The notes beneath the pieces are model-generated. The model was given only the letters and a program-made list of their open reading frames with translations. It did not search any database and was not told the origin of the DNA. The translations under genes were made by a program, and so were the position numbers. From Heyndrickxia vini (lineage in GTDB: Bacteria; Bacillota; Bacilli; Bacillales; Bacillaceae_C), in contig NZ_CP065425.1 in NCBI RefSeq assembly GCF_016772275.1, positions 4,146,001 to 4,210,000 on the forward strand: DNA of 64,000 bases. The letters are read 5' to 3'. Below are positions 34,367 through 43,568 of this stretch, piece after piece. The first letter of the stretch is position 1, and each line of letters opens with the position of its first letter.

Positions 34367-35259
34367 ATGCCGTTTATTGTAACAATTTAGCAAAATCATA
34401 TGCAAATGCGCAGGTATTGAAAAATATCACTTTTACAATTGAGCCAAACACGATTACTGGGATTATTGGAAGAAATGGTGCCGGAAAAACGACACTTTTG
34501 AAAATTATAGCTGGATTTTTCCGCGAAACCTCTGGTGAAATCAAAGTATTTTCAAAAAAACCTTTTAATAATCTTTTCGTGTCCGCAAATACCATTTATA
34601 TCGATGATCAAATGAATCTACCCGCTTCCTTACAACTAATTGAAATTTTAGAAGAGGGTCGTCGCTTCTATAAAAATTGGGATCATCAACTTGCGCTTCG
34701 TCTATTTGACTATTTTTCTCTTCATCCTAATCAATACTATAGCAATTTATCTAGAGGGATGAGAAATACGTTTAATATGATTATAGGATTGTCATCTCAC
34801 TGTGCATTAACCATTTTCGATGAACCGACAACAGGTATGGATGCAGCAGTTCGTAAGGATTTTTACCGAGCTTTATTAAAGGATTATATTGCACACCCTA
34901 GAACAATTCTTTTGTCCAGTCATCATTTAGATGAAATTGAGGATCTATTGGAAGATGTACTACTTATTAAAGATGGAAAAGTTTTATTACATCGTCCAAT
35001 ATCCGAATTTAAAGAATGGGCAATCGGACTCAAAGGACCAAAATCACTTATTGAACAATGGATTGAAAATAATGATGTCCTCCATGTGCAAGAAGTCGGA
35101 AATAACTCCCTGTATGCCGTCATTAAGAATGATTTTACTTCTTTTGATATAGATAATATTCGGCTGGCTGGAATAGAAATTACTCCTGTTACAGCAAGTG
35201 ATGTGTGTGTCTATTTAACAAGTACGTTTAAAGGAGGGATTGATGATGTCTTTAATTGA
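34363..35259 (+). CDS. ABC transporter ATP-binding protein, YtrB-like
   Basis: A 298-residue ATPase. Walker A GRNGAGKTT, Walker B LTIFDEPTTGMD and the switch His in LLSSHHLDEIE are clear. The signature motif reads NLSRGMRN instead of LSGGQ, as is common in the YtrB/YhcG group. The C-terminal ~80 residues form an extra domain after the ATPase core. It should pair with the membrane protein encoded next to energise an envelope-stress transporter. Confidence 0.87.
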   Translation: MNAVYCNNLAKSYANAQVLKNITFTIEPNTITGIIGRNGAGKTTLLKIIAGFFRETSGEIKVFSKKPFNNLFVSANTIYIDDQMNLPASLQLIEILEEGRRFYKNWDHQLALRLFDYFSLHPNQYYSNLSRGMRNTFNMIIGLSSHCALTIFDEPTTGMDAAVRKDFYRALLKDYIAHPRTILLSSHHLDEIEDLLEDVLLIKDGKVLLHRPISEFKEWAIGLKGPKSLIEQWIENNDVLHVQEVGNNSLYAVIKNDFTSFDIDNIRLAGIEITPVTASDVCVYLTSTFKGGIDDVFN

Positions 35260-35989
35260 AGTGAATCTTCCTGAGATTGTAAAAAAGCAGTATTTATTTA
35301 AGCTTAAATCATATAATCGAATCTTCAGTTCAATGGTTGTCCTGCAAATTGTAGGTATTCTTTTTTCGCTAGGTGGAACCGGCGGCGGTGGTGGCGGTAG
35401 CAATAATATTGAGTATAAAGTTTCATATTATTCTTCTACTACTGTAATGTTTTTTACTTTTTTGTGGGCCTTTATTTCGGCGATTTTACTGACAACAAAA
35501 GCCAATAGATTTGATGATTTTTCACTCATAACAACTAGAGTTTGCAGTCATTTATCTAATTTCTTAATTCTGTTAACGGCTAGTATTTTAGGAGGACTCT
35601 CATTCTTTTTATCAGGATTTCTATTAAAACTAATCATTTATTTCTTCGTAAATCGCCTAGTATATACCGGGGAAGGATATGTACCGTTGGACTTTTTAAT
35701 TGGCATCACTTCTTCAGTCCTTTATGTATTACTATTTTGTGCGCTTGGGTATGTAACAGGAACACTCGTTCAGCTTCACAAAGGATTTATTTTATTACTG
35801 CCCGGACTTTATATCGGGTTAATTATTTGGGGAGATAATAATCGATTTGTACGTATTTTAAAGAATATTACGGAGTTTTTTACAACTGAACAATCTATTA
35901 TATTATTTGGTATCAAAGTGATAATAACTGCCGGAATGCTTTTTGCCTTCGCCATCGCAATATCCAATCGAATGGAGGTTAAACAATGA
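35246..35989 (+). CDS. ABC transporter membrane subunit of the ytr-like operon
   Basis: A 247-residue membrane protein with about six TM helices: MVVLQIVGILFSL, VMFFTFLWAFISAILL, a helix pair around LILLTASILGGLSFFL, VLYVLLFCALGYVTG and a last at the C terminus. A run of six Gly lies in the first outside loop after TM1 (TGGGGGGSNN). AAGGAGGG fits ATG 35246; TTG 35240 and ATG 35243 are close alternatives. It overlaps the ATPase gene and is read with it. It resembles YtrC/YtrD-type permeases only in size and layout. Confidence 0.7.
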   Translation: MSLIEVNLPEIVKKQYLFKLKSYNRIFSSMVVLQIVGILFSLGGTGGGGGGSNNIEYKVSYYSSTTVMFFTFLWAFISAILLTTKANRFDDFSLITTRVCSHLSNFLILLTASILGGLSFFLSGFLLKLIIYFFVNRLVYTGEGYVPLDFLIGITSSVLYVLLFCALGYVTGTLVQLHKGFILLLPGLYIGLIIWGDNNRFVRILKNITEFFTTEQSIILFGIKVIITAGMLFAFAIAISNRMEVKQ

Positions 35990-36735
35990 ATGCTGTAGGA
36001 GCCTTCATCCCCATAATATTTATTTTCTTAATTATTTGGGGAATCTTTTACATTATACAAAGTAAAAATAAAAATCAGTTGACTCAAAAGCATAAAAAAC
36101 AACGCTTCTATTTATCTAACAAAAGGATTCTCTGGATGGTCAGTGGTTATATGATTATACTCATCCTTTCTGCTGGCATTTATGCTTTTATCCCTCAAAA
36201 GCATACACCTGCTAAGGTTTATATTGATGACGAGGAATACGATAAGATAAGCAACCATCTATACGATGCGATAAATACTGGTAATATTGAACAAATTGAC
36301 TCCTCCTTTATTAGCGGTAAGTGGGAAAAGAAATATACGGGGAAGCAATTGAAGATTGTCGCTCCTGAACCTGACGACATAACTCCCACTATTGTAGTCG
36401 AAAGAAAAGCTACGAATGATCAACTAATAGAAGGAATTTTTTATAAAACTAAATCGTATGTTGATAGCATCGATGTTACCGAAAAAGTTCCATCCGACCA
36501 ATTAAAATGGTCAAACAATACACTTACCTTGATTCCGCCTAAACCAGTAAAACTTAATTTTGCATTATTTCATAAAGATATGACACTCAAACAATTTACA
36601 GAGGAAACATCTGTAAGGGATGATGATTTCAACAGTAGCTTCGGTTTCCAAATTCTCTATTTACGCGTCCCGAAAGACCTAAAAATACTTGAAAGTGAAG
36701 AAATAGGAATTCAATATGTTGGAGATTCAAACTAA
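35986..36735 (+). CDS. Membrane-anchored protein of unknown function in the ytr-like operon
   Basis: A 249-residue protein. Two TM helices (FIPIIFIFLIIWGIFYII and GYMIILILSAGIYAFI) flank a short basic cytoplasmic loop, and the remaining ~165 residues face outside. The outer domain is mixed alpha/beta without Cys. The gene overlaps the permease by four bases (ATGA) and ends the operon at a strong terminator. I do not recognise the family. An extracytoplasmic sensor or solute-contact role for the transporter is possible. Confidence 0.65.
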   Translation: MNAVGAFIPIIFIFLIIWGIFYIIQSKNKNQLTQKHKKQRFYLSNKRILWMVSGYMIILILSAGIYAFIPQKHTPAKVYIDDEEYDKISNHLYDAINTGNIEQIDSSFISGKWEKKYTGKQLKIVAPEPDDITPTIVVERKATNDQLIEGIFYKTKSYVDSIDVTEKVPSDQLKWSNNTLTLIPPKPVKLNFALFHKDMTLKQFTEETSVRDDDFNSSFGFQILYLRVPKDLKILESEEIGIQYVGDSN

Positions 36736-36737
36736 AG

Positions 36738-36780
36738 ATTTAGTGGGGATGAAGTATCTATTCATCCCCACTAAATTTGT
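36738..36780. terminator. Terminator of the ytr-like operon
   Basis: ATTTAGTGGGGATGAA (36738-36753) and TTCATCCCCACTAAAT (36761-36776) pair perfectly; it also faces the convergent kynureninase gene. Confidence 0.85.
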
Positions 36781-36787
36781 TCAAAAC

Positions 36788-38074
36788 CTACGCCACTACG
36801 CCACGCTTATTTTCAAATTGCTTGTACTGTTCATCCTCCATAATTTTTTTCAATAGCTGAACAGAATTCCAAACCTCTTCATACGTAGTATAAAGTGCAA
36901 TAGGTGCAAGCCTTATCCCATTTGGTGCGCGGAAATCAGGGATAACACCGTTCGCTTTCAATGCCTTACAAATTCTTGCTGCTTCTTTATGCTCCAAATA
37001 AATATGTCCACCTCGGCGATGATCATCCAATGGATTCCCTATAGTAAACCCCATATCATTTAACTCATATGTGATAAGATTCATCATATATCGAGTGATT
37101 TGCAAAGATTTATTGCGCAGATGATCCATCCCCGCTTCTTCAAACATTTCAAGGGAACCGATTAACGGTGCCATACTTAATATATGTGGAGTCCCAATTT
37201 GATAAGCTCCGGCATGTTCCGCGGCGGTTAAGATATGCTCCATATCGAATTGTTTATCCTTTTGTGAACTAAACCACCCTGCAAGACCGGGTAAACGTCC
37301 GAAGTGTCGCTTATTAACATACAATCCACCTACCGCACCAGGTCCACTATTTAAATATTTGTAATTACACCAAACAGCAAAATCCACATCCCATTCATCG
37401 AGCCAATGCTTTATTGCGCCGATGGAATGGCATAGATCAAAGCCGATGATAATTCCACGTTTGTGTGCTTCATTTGTGAGTCGTTTCATATCTAAAATTT
37501 GCCCGCTCCGATATAACACGCTTGGCAAAAGTATTATTGCCACTTCCTCTGTCATTGCAGCAATAATATCATCTTCCTCTATCAATCGGCCATCTCGACT
37601 TTTCACTCGTAATAAATGTATCCCAGGATCAAAACCTCTAAGCTTAAGCTGGCTTTGAAGGGTATAAATATCCGAAGGGAAATTTAATTCATCTGCAAGA
37701 ATTTTGTTTCTTCTCCCGTTCGGTTCAAAAAAGGTCGCAACTAATTGGTGAAGATTAGTCGTTGTGGAACCGCTTACGATTACCTCATCGTCCAAAGCAC
37801 CAATTAGTGGAGCAATCATTTTTCCAAGTCGTTCAGATAGGTCAAACCATGGATACTCCCCTTCTGTCCATCCATCAATCCCAAAGTTTCTCCATGAATC
37901 TAGCAATTCCAATAATGACTTCTCCGCTCGTTTAGATAATAACCCTAGCGAATTCCCATCAAGATAGATGATCCCCTTTTTTTTATAAAATTCGGCCTGA
38001 TATTTAGCTAACGAATCTTCGGCATCCAATTGGAGAGCATAATCCAGTGAATACTCAAATGTTTGTTCGTCCAT
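36788..38074 (-). CDS. kynU: Kynureninase
   Basis: A 428-residue PLP enzyme (fold type I) that cleaves kynurenine to anthranilate and alanine. Visible features are the phosphate-binding SGSTTTNLH, the FDLCHSIGA segment with the PLP-contacting Asp and His, and the Schiff-base Lys in [12 protein letters not shown]. Length fits the family. AGGAGGG precedes ATG 38074. It lies 26 bases after a hotdog thioesterase gene on the same strand. No kynA or kynB is near, so upstream steps of tryptophan breakdown must be encoded elsewhere or the enzyme may scavenge kynurenine. Confidence 0.93.
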   Translation of the reverse strand: MDEQTFEYSLDYALQLDAEDSLAKYQAEFYKKKGIIYLDGNSLGLLSKRAEKSLLELLDSWRNFGIDGWTEGEYPWFDLSERLGKMIAPLIGALDDEVIVSGSTTTNLHQLVATFFEPNGRRNKILADELNFPSDIYTLQSQLKLRGFDPGIHLLRVKSRDGRLIEEDDIIAAMTEEVAIILLPSVLYRSGQILDMKRLTNEAHKRGIIIGFDLCHSIGAIKHWLDEWDVDFAVWCNYKYLNSGPGAVGGLYVNKRHFGRLPGLAGWFSSQKDKQFDMEHILTAAEHAGAYQIGTPHILSMAPLIGSLEMFEEAGMDHLRNKSLQITRYMMNLITYELNDMGFTIGNPLDDHRRGGHIYLEHKEAARICKALKANGVIPDFRAPNGIRLAPIALYTTYEEVWNSVQLLKKIMEDEQYKQFENKRGVVA

Positions 38075-38100
38075 TATGTTACCCTCCTAGACTCCCATCA

Positions 38101-38586
38101 TCATTCCTTTTTCAAAAACGTACTTGGCATTACGACAGCTACTACTTCACCGCGAACACAAAGCTCATCATTTGCAAATACTTCCGTAGCAACTTTCCAC
38201 TTTTTAGGGTGAATTTCCTCTACTGTCCCAATCGCTTTTAACGGAACACCATGTGGTGTAGGTTTAAGAAAGTCGACCTTTAGAGATGCTGTAACAAAAC
38301 GAGGTGGTTCTGAACCATCTCCCGGTTCGTGACCGTTTTTTCTATGTAATGCTAATGCGGCTGAACCTGTACCATGACAATCAATTAATGATGCGATTAC
38401 TCCACCATAAACAAAACCTGGAAGTGCCAAATGATCCTTTGACGGTGTATAAACAGTTACTGTATTTTCCCCTTGCCAGACTGTTCGAAAGTGGTGCCCC
38501 TCCTCATTTAATCGTCCACAGCCGTAACACCAAGCAAAACTATCTGGATAATCATCTTGAATCGCCTTTACACTTTGTTCTTCCAT
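38101..38586 (-). CDS. Hotdog-fold thioesterase (PaaI-like)
   Basis: A 161-residue single hotdog domain. The central GGVIASLIDCHGTGSAAL segment is the acyl-CoA thioesterase helix with the usual Gly-Gly and Asp. A Cys pair near the N terminus (WCYGCGRLN) is common in the YiiD/PaaI-related subgroup. Likely a small acyl-CoA or aryl-CoA thioesterase of the cytoplasm. AGGAGGGG precedes ATG 38586. Pairing with kynU suggests coupling to an aromatic acid, but the substrate is not known. Confidence 0.82.
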   Translation of the reverse strand: MEEQSVKAIQDDYPDSFAWCYGCGRLNEEGHHFRTVWQGENTVTVYTPSKDHLALPGFVYGGVIASLIDCHGTGSAALALHRKNGHEPGDGSEPPRFVTASLKVDFLKPTPHGVPLKAIGTVEEIHPKKWKVATEVFANDELCVRGEVVAVVMPSTFLKKE

Positions 38587-38763
38587 TACTACCCCTCCTT
38601 TTCAGAATAGTATAACATATTTTGCTAAAACTTTTTAAAGCGCTTTACTAATCTTTAGTCCCTATTTGCTAGCTGTTATGTCTAATAAGTCAGAAAATAG
38701 TAATGCATTCTGGGAACTTTTTAGGTAAAATGAATTATAAAGTATTTAGAGGAGAATTCTTCA

Positions 38764-40014
38764 GTGACGCTAAAAGCACGGTTATTCGATTTTTTACTAT
38801 TTTTCACTTCATTAGCAGTAGCATTTAGTTTAGGTCATTTTACAATTGACCCCACTACATTTGTAATCGCATTACTTTTGTATTGGGTATTTTCTAGTCT
38901 TTATTACCAATTACGAATAATCAGCAAAAAAAACAATACTAGTTTTGATTATGGAATTAGCTATAGCCTTTCATTTGCTATTTTCACCGGAACATTAGGC
39001 TTATTGCTTTTTGAAACAATCTATCGTTTTACGGTCTATCTAACGAAAAGGTGGAAAAATACAGCGGATCCCGGTGAACTTTTAGATGTATTTTATAATA
39101 TCGGTTCATTTGTCCTAAGTAACTCTATTTCCTATTATTTATTCACGCTTTTGCATCCCGGCTTTCAACATATTCCTTTTGGATTTTGGATATTAATGAT
39201 TTTCCTAGTATGTGTAAGCTCCTTTCTTACAGGAACTTTTTTAGCTATTGTCCTTTATATTTCGGGGGATATAAAATCAAGGTCAGAAACCATCGAATTT
39301 ATTTTTAAAACAAGAAGCTTTATGGATATTGGGAAAGTCGCCTTTACGAACGGACTATTACTCCTTCTTTTAGAAGAGGGAAAATGGGAGATGATTATCA
39401 GCCTGTTTATTCTTAACTATCTTGTTAACCGATCCTTTGTTTTCAAATCCCATAGCATACAAAACAAAATCGAAAGAGATAAATTTGAACAAATGGCATA
39501 CACGGACTTTCTTACCGGGATTGCAAACAGAGCATACATGGATAAAAAAATGGCTGAACTTAATCAATCAAATGAAACAATTGCCATCGTTGTTGCAGAT
39601 ATCGATAAATTTAAAAGAATTAATGATAACTACAATCATGCCGTCGGAGACCGCGTCATCCAGCATTTTTCAACTATATTAAAAAGCCGCTTAAACTATG
39701 ATGATTATTTATTTAGAAGTGGCGGCGAGGAATTCACACTGTTTCTAAGAAATCGATCGTTTGAAACGAGTGTCGCCTTAATCGAAACAATTTCACAGGA
39801 TGTTATGAGTAATATGGTAACTGTTGAACATCATTCAGAGTCCATTCCTATCTCTTACACCGCCTCGTTTGGGCTTTATTTCCTCAAGTTAAATGATGAT
39901 GTATCAATTGGTAAAGGATATGTATACGCAGATCAACTTCTTCTTCAGTCAAAAGAATTGGGTAGGAATAAAATAACGGTAAAGAACGCCATACTAAAGA
40001 CAGATAATCAATGA
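38764..40014 (+). CDS. Membrane diguanylate cyclase (GGDEF)
   Basis: A 416-residue protein. The first ~230 residues contain about seven TM helices of no family I recognise. A short cytoplasmic linker precedes the GGDEF domain: VADIDKFKRINDNYNHAVGD with the metal Asp, and SGGEEFTLFLR as the active GGEEF site. The inhibitory RxxD site five residues before GGEEF reads NYDD, so product feedback is probably absent. It makes cyclic di-GMP, presumably in response to a membrane signal. GTG 38764 has AGAGGAG upstream. Confidence 0.87.
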   Translation: MTLKARLFDFLLFFTSLAVAFSLGHFTIDPTTFVIALLLYWVFSSLYYQLRIISKKNNTSFDYGISYSLSFAIFTGTLGLLLFETIYRFTVYLTKRWKNTADPGELLDVFYNIGSFVLSNSISYYLFTLLHPGFQHIPFGFWILMIFLVCVSSFLTGTFLAIVLYISGDIKSRSETIEFIFKTRSFMDIGKVAFTNGLLLLLLEEGKWEMIISLFILNYLVNRSFVFKSHSIQNKIERDKFEQMAYTDFLTGIANRAYMDKKMAELNQSNETIAIVVADIDKFKRINDNYNHAVGDRVIQHFSTILKSRLNYDDYLFRSGGEEFTLFLRNRSFETSVALIETISQDVMSNMVTVEHHSESIPISYTASFGLYFLKLNDDVSIGKGYVYADQLLLQSKELGRNKITVKNAILKTDNQ

Positions 40015-40044
40015 GCATTGTTCATGATTCTCTGTCTTTTTTTT
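39996..40044 (+). terminator. Terminator overlapping the end of the diguanylate cyclase gene
   Basis: AAAGACAGATAATCA (39996-40010) pairs with TGATTCTCTGTCTTT (40025-40039) with a small internal mismatch; T run follows. Confidence 0.75.
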
Positions 40045-40124
40045 GGAATAAAGTTATTTCCAGAAAATTTATTATTAATAATAACGGAGAATATAAAAAC
40101 GCAAATACTAATATAACAATTATT

Positions 40125-40153
40125 TTGACAATAACTAAAATTACAAGTATTAT
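40125..40153 (+). promoter_or_regulatory. Sigma-A promoter of the peptide transporter gene
   Basis: TTGACA (40125-40130), 17 bases, TATTAT (40148-40153), followed by AGGGAGG before ATG 40181. Confidence 0.7.
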
Positions 40154-40180
40154 ATTATAATAACAAGGGAGGTAAATTTA

Positions 40181-41674
40181 ATGTCAGAAATCAATAGACA
40201 GAAAATTGTGTCTAGTGTTCCTCAAAAGGGCTTTTTCGGACACCCGAAAGGATTATTCACCCTGTTCTTTACGGAATTCTGGGAACGTTTCTCATACTAT
40301 GGAATGAAAGCAATTTTAGTTTACTATATGTATTATGAGGTCTCAAAAGGCGGTTTAGGACTTGATCAATCAACTGCCCTTGCTATTGTATCTATTTATG
40401 GATCATTAGTTTATATGTCGGGAATTATCGGTGGTTGGCTAGCTGACCGTATTTTTGGTACATCCAGGGCGGTATTTTTCGGTGGGATACTTATCATGCT
40501 CGGTCATATCGCCTTAGCCATACCGGGGAATATTTCATTTTTCTTCGTGTCTATGGTATTAATCGTCCTCGGTACGGGGTTATTAAAGCCAAACGTTTCT
40601 AGTGTGGTCGGTGAAATTTATAGCGAAGAGGATAGTCGTCGTGATTCCGGTTTTAGTATCTTTTATATGGGAATCAATCTTGGTGGATTTGTATCTCCTC
40701 TAGTTGTTGGGGCTGTCCAATCAAATTATGGGTTCCACCTAGGCTTTGCCTGCGCAGCGGTTGGTATGTTTATCGGACTAGTTGTCTTTCTTGCAACGAA
40801 GAAGAAAAATCTTGGTCTTGCTGGAACCTTTGTTGCCAATCCATTATCTCCAACTGAAAAGAAAAAGGTATTCACTATAATTGGGTTAGCTATTGTTATT
40901 ATTGCGATTTTATGTGCGATTGCTATTCCGATGGGAATCCTTAATTTTAAGACTTTTATCGGCTTAATCGGTATATTAGGAATTTTGATTCCGACTATGT
41001 ACTTTATTGTAATGTATCGCAGCCCTAAAACATCAAAGGTAGAACGGTCACGTATAATTGCCTATATTCCATTGTTTATTGCTTCGGTTATGTTCTGGGC
41101 AATACAGGAGCAAGGATCAACCATCCTAGCAACTTATGCCGACAAACGGACACAATTAGATTTTGCTGGAATTCATATTTCACCTGCTTGGTTCCAGTCA
41201 TTAAACCCATTATTTATTATTGTGTTTGCACCAGTGTTTGCATGGCTTTGGATGAAGTTAGGAAAACGCCAGCCATCTATTCCTAAGAAGTTTTCATTTG
41301 GATTATTATTTGCCGGTATTTCATTTTTAGTTATTCTTTTACCAGCATACTTCGGCGGCTCTAATTCATTGGTTAACCCACTATGGCTTGTTCTTAGTTA
41401 CTTTATAGTCGTAATTGGCGAATTATGTTTGTCCCCTGTTGGACTATCAGCAACTACAAAACTAGCACCTGCTGCATTCTCAGCACAAACAATGAGCTTA
41501 TGGTTCTTATCTAATGCAGCTGCACAAGCAATTAACGCACAAATAGTAAAATTCTATACACCTGCAACCGAAATGGTCTACTTTGGAATCATAGGAGGGG
41601 CATCAATTGTTCTAAGTATTATTTTATTTATTCTCTCTCCAAAGATTCAAAGCTTTATGAAAGGTGTTCATTAA
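40181..41674 (+). CDS. POT-family proton-dependent di-/tripeptide transporter (DtpT-like)
   Basis: A 497-residue major-facilitator protein with about fourteen TM helices. The family marker FTEFWERFSYYGMKAILVYY (ExxERFxYY) lies in TM1. The POT motif follows in TM2-5: GGWLADRIFGTSRAVFFGG, then the FSIFYMGINLGGF signature. It imports small peptides with protons across the cytoplasmic membrane, in functional keeping with the peptidase T gene in the same window. It has its own promoter and terminator. Confidence 0.94.
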   Translation: MSEINRQKIVSSVPQKGFFGHPKGLFTLFFTEFWERFSYYGMKAILVYYMYYEVSKGGLGLDQSTALAIVSIYGSLVYMSGIIGGWLADRIFGTSRAVFFGGILIMLGHIALAIPGNISFFFVSMVLIVLGTGLLKPNVSSVVGEIYSEEDSRRDSGFSIFYMGINLGGFVSPLVVGAVQSNYGFHLGFACAAVGMFIGLVVFLATKKKNLGLAGTFVANPLSPTEKKKVFTIIGLAIVIIAILCAIAIPMGILNFKTFIGLIGILGILIPTMYFIVMYRSPKTSKVERSRIIAYIPLFIASVMFWAIQEQGSTILATYADKRTQLDFAGIHISPAWFQSLNPLFIIVFAPVFAWLWMKLGKRQPSIPKKFSFGLLFAGISFLVILLPAYFGGSNSLVNPLWLVLSYFIVVIGELCLSPVGLSATTKLAPAAFSAQTMSLWFLSNAAAQAINAQIVKFYTPATEMVYFGIIGGASIVLSIILFILSPKIQSFMKGVH

Positions 41675-41732
41675 GAAAAGAGCGGGGCACCTAAACAAAT
41701 AGTAAATTACATTTTCAAAAGCCTATGAAAAC

Positions 41733-41777
41733 GAAAAGGGCTGCCTGATATTTTTCTGATCAGGCAGCCTTTTCTAT
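41733..41777. terminator. Bidirectional terminator between the peptide transporter and GMC genes
   Basis: GAAAAGGGCTGCCTGAT (41733-41749) and ATCAGGCAGCCTTTTC (41759-41774) pair with one bulged G. Confidence 0.85.
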
Positions 41778-41824
41778 TTATATTTTCATATTTGGTTTAA
41801 CCTAATTTTATAGGAAACTAGTGG

Positions 41825-43540
41825 TTAAGCGAGTGAACCGCCTTTTTTAAGATACTTTTCAATACCTTCTGCAGCGCGATATGCTAATGCTCCTACTGTT
41901 CCTGTTGGATTGTAGCCAGAATTATGACCAAAAGCATTTGCACCGGCGGAGAATACATTTTCACAATCCCACATTTGTAAATAATTATTTAGAGCGCTTG
42001 TCTCAGGATCTGCTCCCATAATTGAACCACCAGTATTATGTGTAGATTGATAGTTTCGAATATCATAGTCGCCTACTTTTTGGCCACCTTGATTGACTTT
42101 TGATGCGCCCATTTCTTTTAAAATTCCCGCAGTTTTTTCACCGAGATATTTACCTAATTGCTTATCTTGGTCTTTCCAGTTAAACGTCATACGAACAAGA
42201 GGATCACCAAAGGCATCTTTATAAGTTGGATCTAAATCTAAGTAATTATCTGCCCATGGCATGGATGCCCCTTGTGCACCAACTGAAATTGTGCGATTTG
42301 CGTATTTTATTGATGCATCTTTAAATTCTTTACCCCAAGATGGTGTTCCTGCAGGTACCGCATTATTTTGAATTGGACGATTTCCTGATTTACCAATTCG
42401 AACATTTGCACCGTGGATAAAGTTTAAATCAGAGTGATCAAAGAAGTCTCCGTTAAAATCATCAAGATTAGCTCCTAATGCTCCAGCTCCGGCAAATACA
42501 TTGTATTCTTTATCGAAGAATCCAGTAGATCCACCAAAGTTAACTTGATATGCATAGTTTTTACCAATTACACCTTGTCCTGTTTTTGGATCATATGGCT
42601 TACCTAATTTTGAATTTAACATGATCTTTACATTATTCATTTGATAAGCAGAAAGAACAACTACTTCAGCTTCTTGAATATATTCTTCACCCGTACGTGT
42701 ATCAACATAAAGCACACCTGTTGCTTTTCCACCACTATGTAACACTTTACGAACTACAGAATGTGTACGCAGTTCATATTTACCAGTCTTCTCAGCGACT
42801 GGAAGAACAGTCACCACAGGGTCTGCCTTAGCTCCATACTCACAACCGAATCTTTCACAGAAACCACAATATTGACAAGCTCCACGACTAATATTGTCTG
42901 GATTTGTGTAGTTCTCTGATAGATTGGCTGATGGCATACTATATGGATGATATCCAAGTTTACTAGCTGCATCTTTGAATAATTTCATTTCTGAGCTTTC
43001 AAGCATTGGCTTTGTCGGATATTTGTATTGTGGTGAACCTTTTAATGGGTTCGGCTCTCCTGATATACCTGACATTTTTAAGAATTGATTGTAATATGGC
43101 AATAATTCATCATGAGTAATTCCCCAATCTTGAATCGTCATACCTTTAGGAATTTTATTTTTGCCGTAATGCTCAACGGTTTTAGAATAAATTTCAAAAT
43201 CGTATGGTAAAAACAAATAAGTTTGTCCGTTCCAATGAACCCCAGAACCACCTAATCCATCACCAAACAGGAATGAACCCCATTCGCGATATGGTAATGC
43301 TTTTTGCTTTAGATTATGACGAATTGTTACCGTTTCTCTCGATAAATCTTGCATTAATTCATATCGTTGTGCATAGCGCAATTCATCATGTACTTTTAAA
43401 TAATCTTGTGTAGAACGGCTTTTTCCTCGTTCTAGACCTACTACTTTATATCCTTTTTTAGTAAGCTCAGAAGCAATTATACCACCAACCCAGCCTACAC
43501 CAACTGTTACTATATCAGTCTTTGGTAATTTCTTTGCCAT
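41825..43540 (-). CDS. GMC oxidoreductase, gluconate 2-dehydrogenase flavoprotein-like subunit
   Basis: A 571-residue FAD enzyme. The N-terminal dinucleotide fold reads VTVGVGWVGGIIASELTKKG, with a Glu-Arg pair (GLERGK) after the second strand. A middle Cys-rich stretch (CQYCGFCERFGCEYGA) resembles the iron-sulfur motif of FAD-dependent fructose/gluconate-type dehydrogenases. The C-terminal GMC domain ends with the active-site His in FGHNSGYNPTGTVG, with a second in STHNTGGSIMG. It has no signal peptide of its own and would be exported bound to the Tat-signal partner. The sugar or polyol substrate is unproven. Confidence 0.88.
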   Translation of the reverse strand: MAKKLPKTDIVTVGVGWVGGIIASELTKKGYKVVGLERGKSRSTQDYLKVHDELRYAQRYELMQDLSRETVTIRHNLKQKALPYREWGSFLFGDGLGGSGVHWNGQTYLFLPYDFEIYSKTVEHYGKNKIPKGMTIQDWGITHDELLPYYNQFLKMSGISGEPNPLKGSPQYKYPTKPMLESSEMKLFKDAASKLGYHPYSMPSANLSENYTNPDNISRGACQYCGFCERFGCEYGAKADPVVTVLPVAEKTGKYELRTHSVVRKVLHSGGKATGVLYVDTRTGEEYIQEAEVVVLSAYQMNNVKIMLNSKLGKPYDPKTGQGVIGKNYAYQVNFGGSTGFFDKEYNVFAGAGALGANLDDFNGDFFDHSDLNFIHGANVRIGKSGNRPIQNNAVPAGTPSWGKEFKDASIKYANRTISVGAQGASMPWADNYLDLDPTYKDAFGDPLVRMTFNWKDQDKQLGKYLGEKTAGILKEMGASKVNQGGQKVGDYDIRNYQSTHNTGGSIMGADPETSALNNYLQMWDCENVFSAGANAFGHNSGYNPTGTVGALAYRAAEGIEKYLKKGGSLA

Positions 43541-43568
43541 AACTAGTCACCTTCTATTAGAGAATTTA

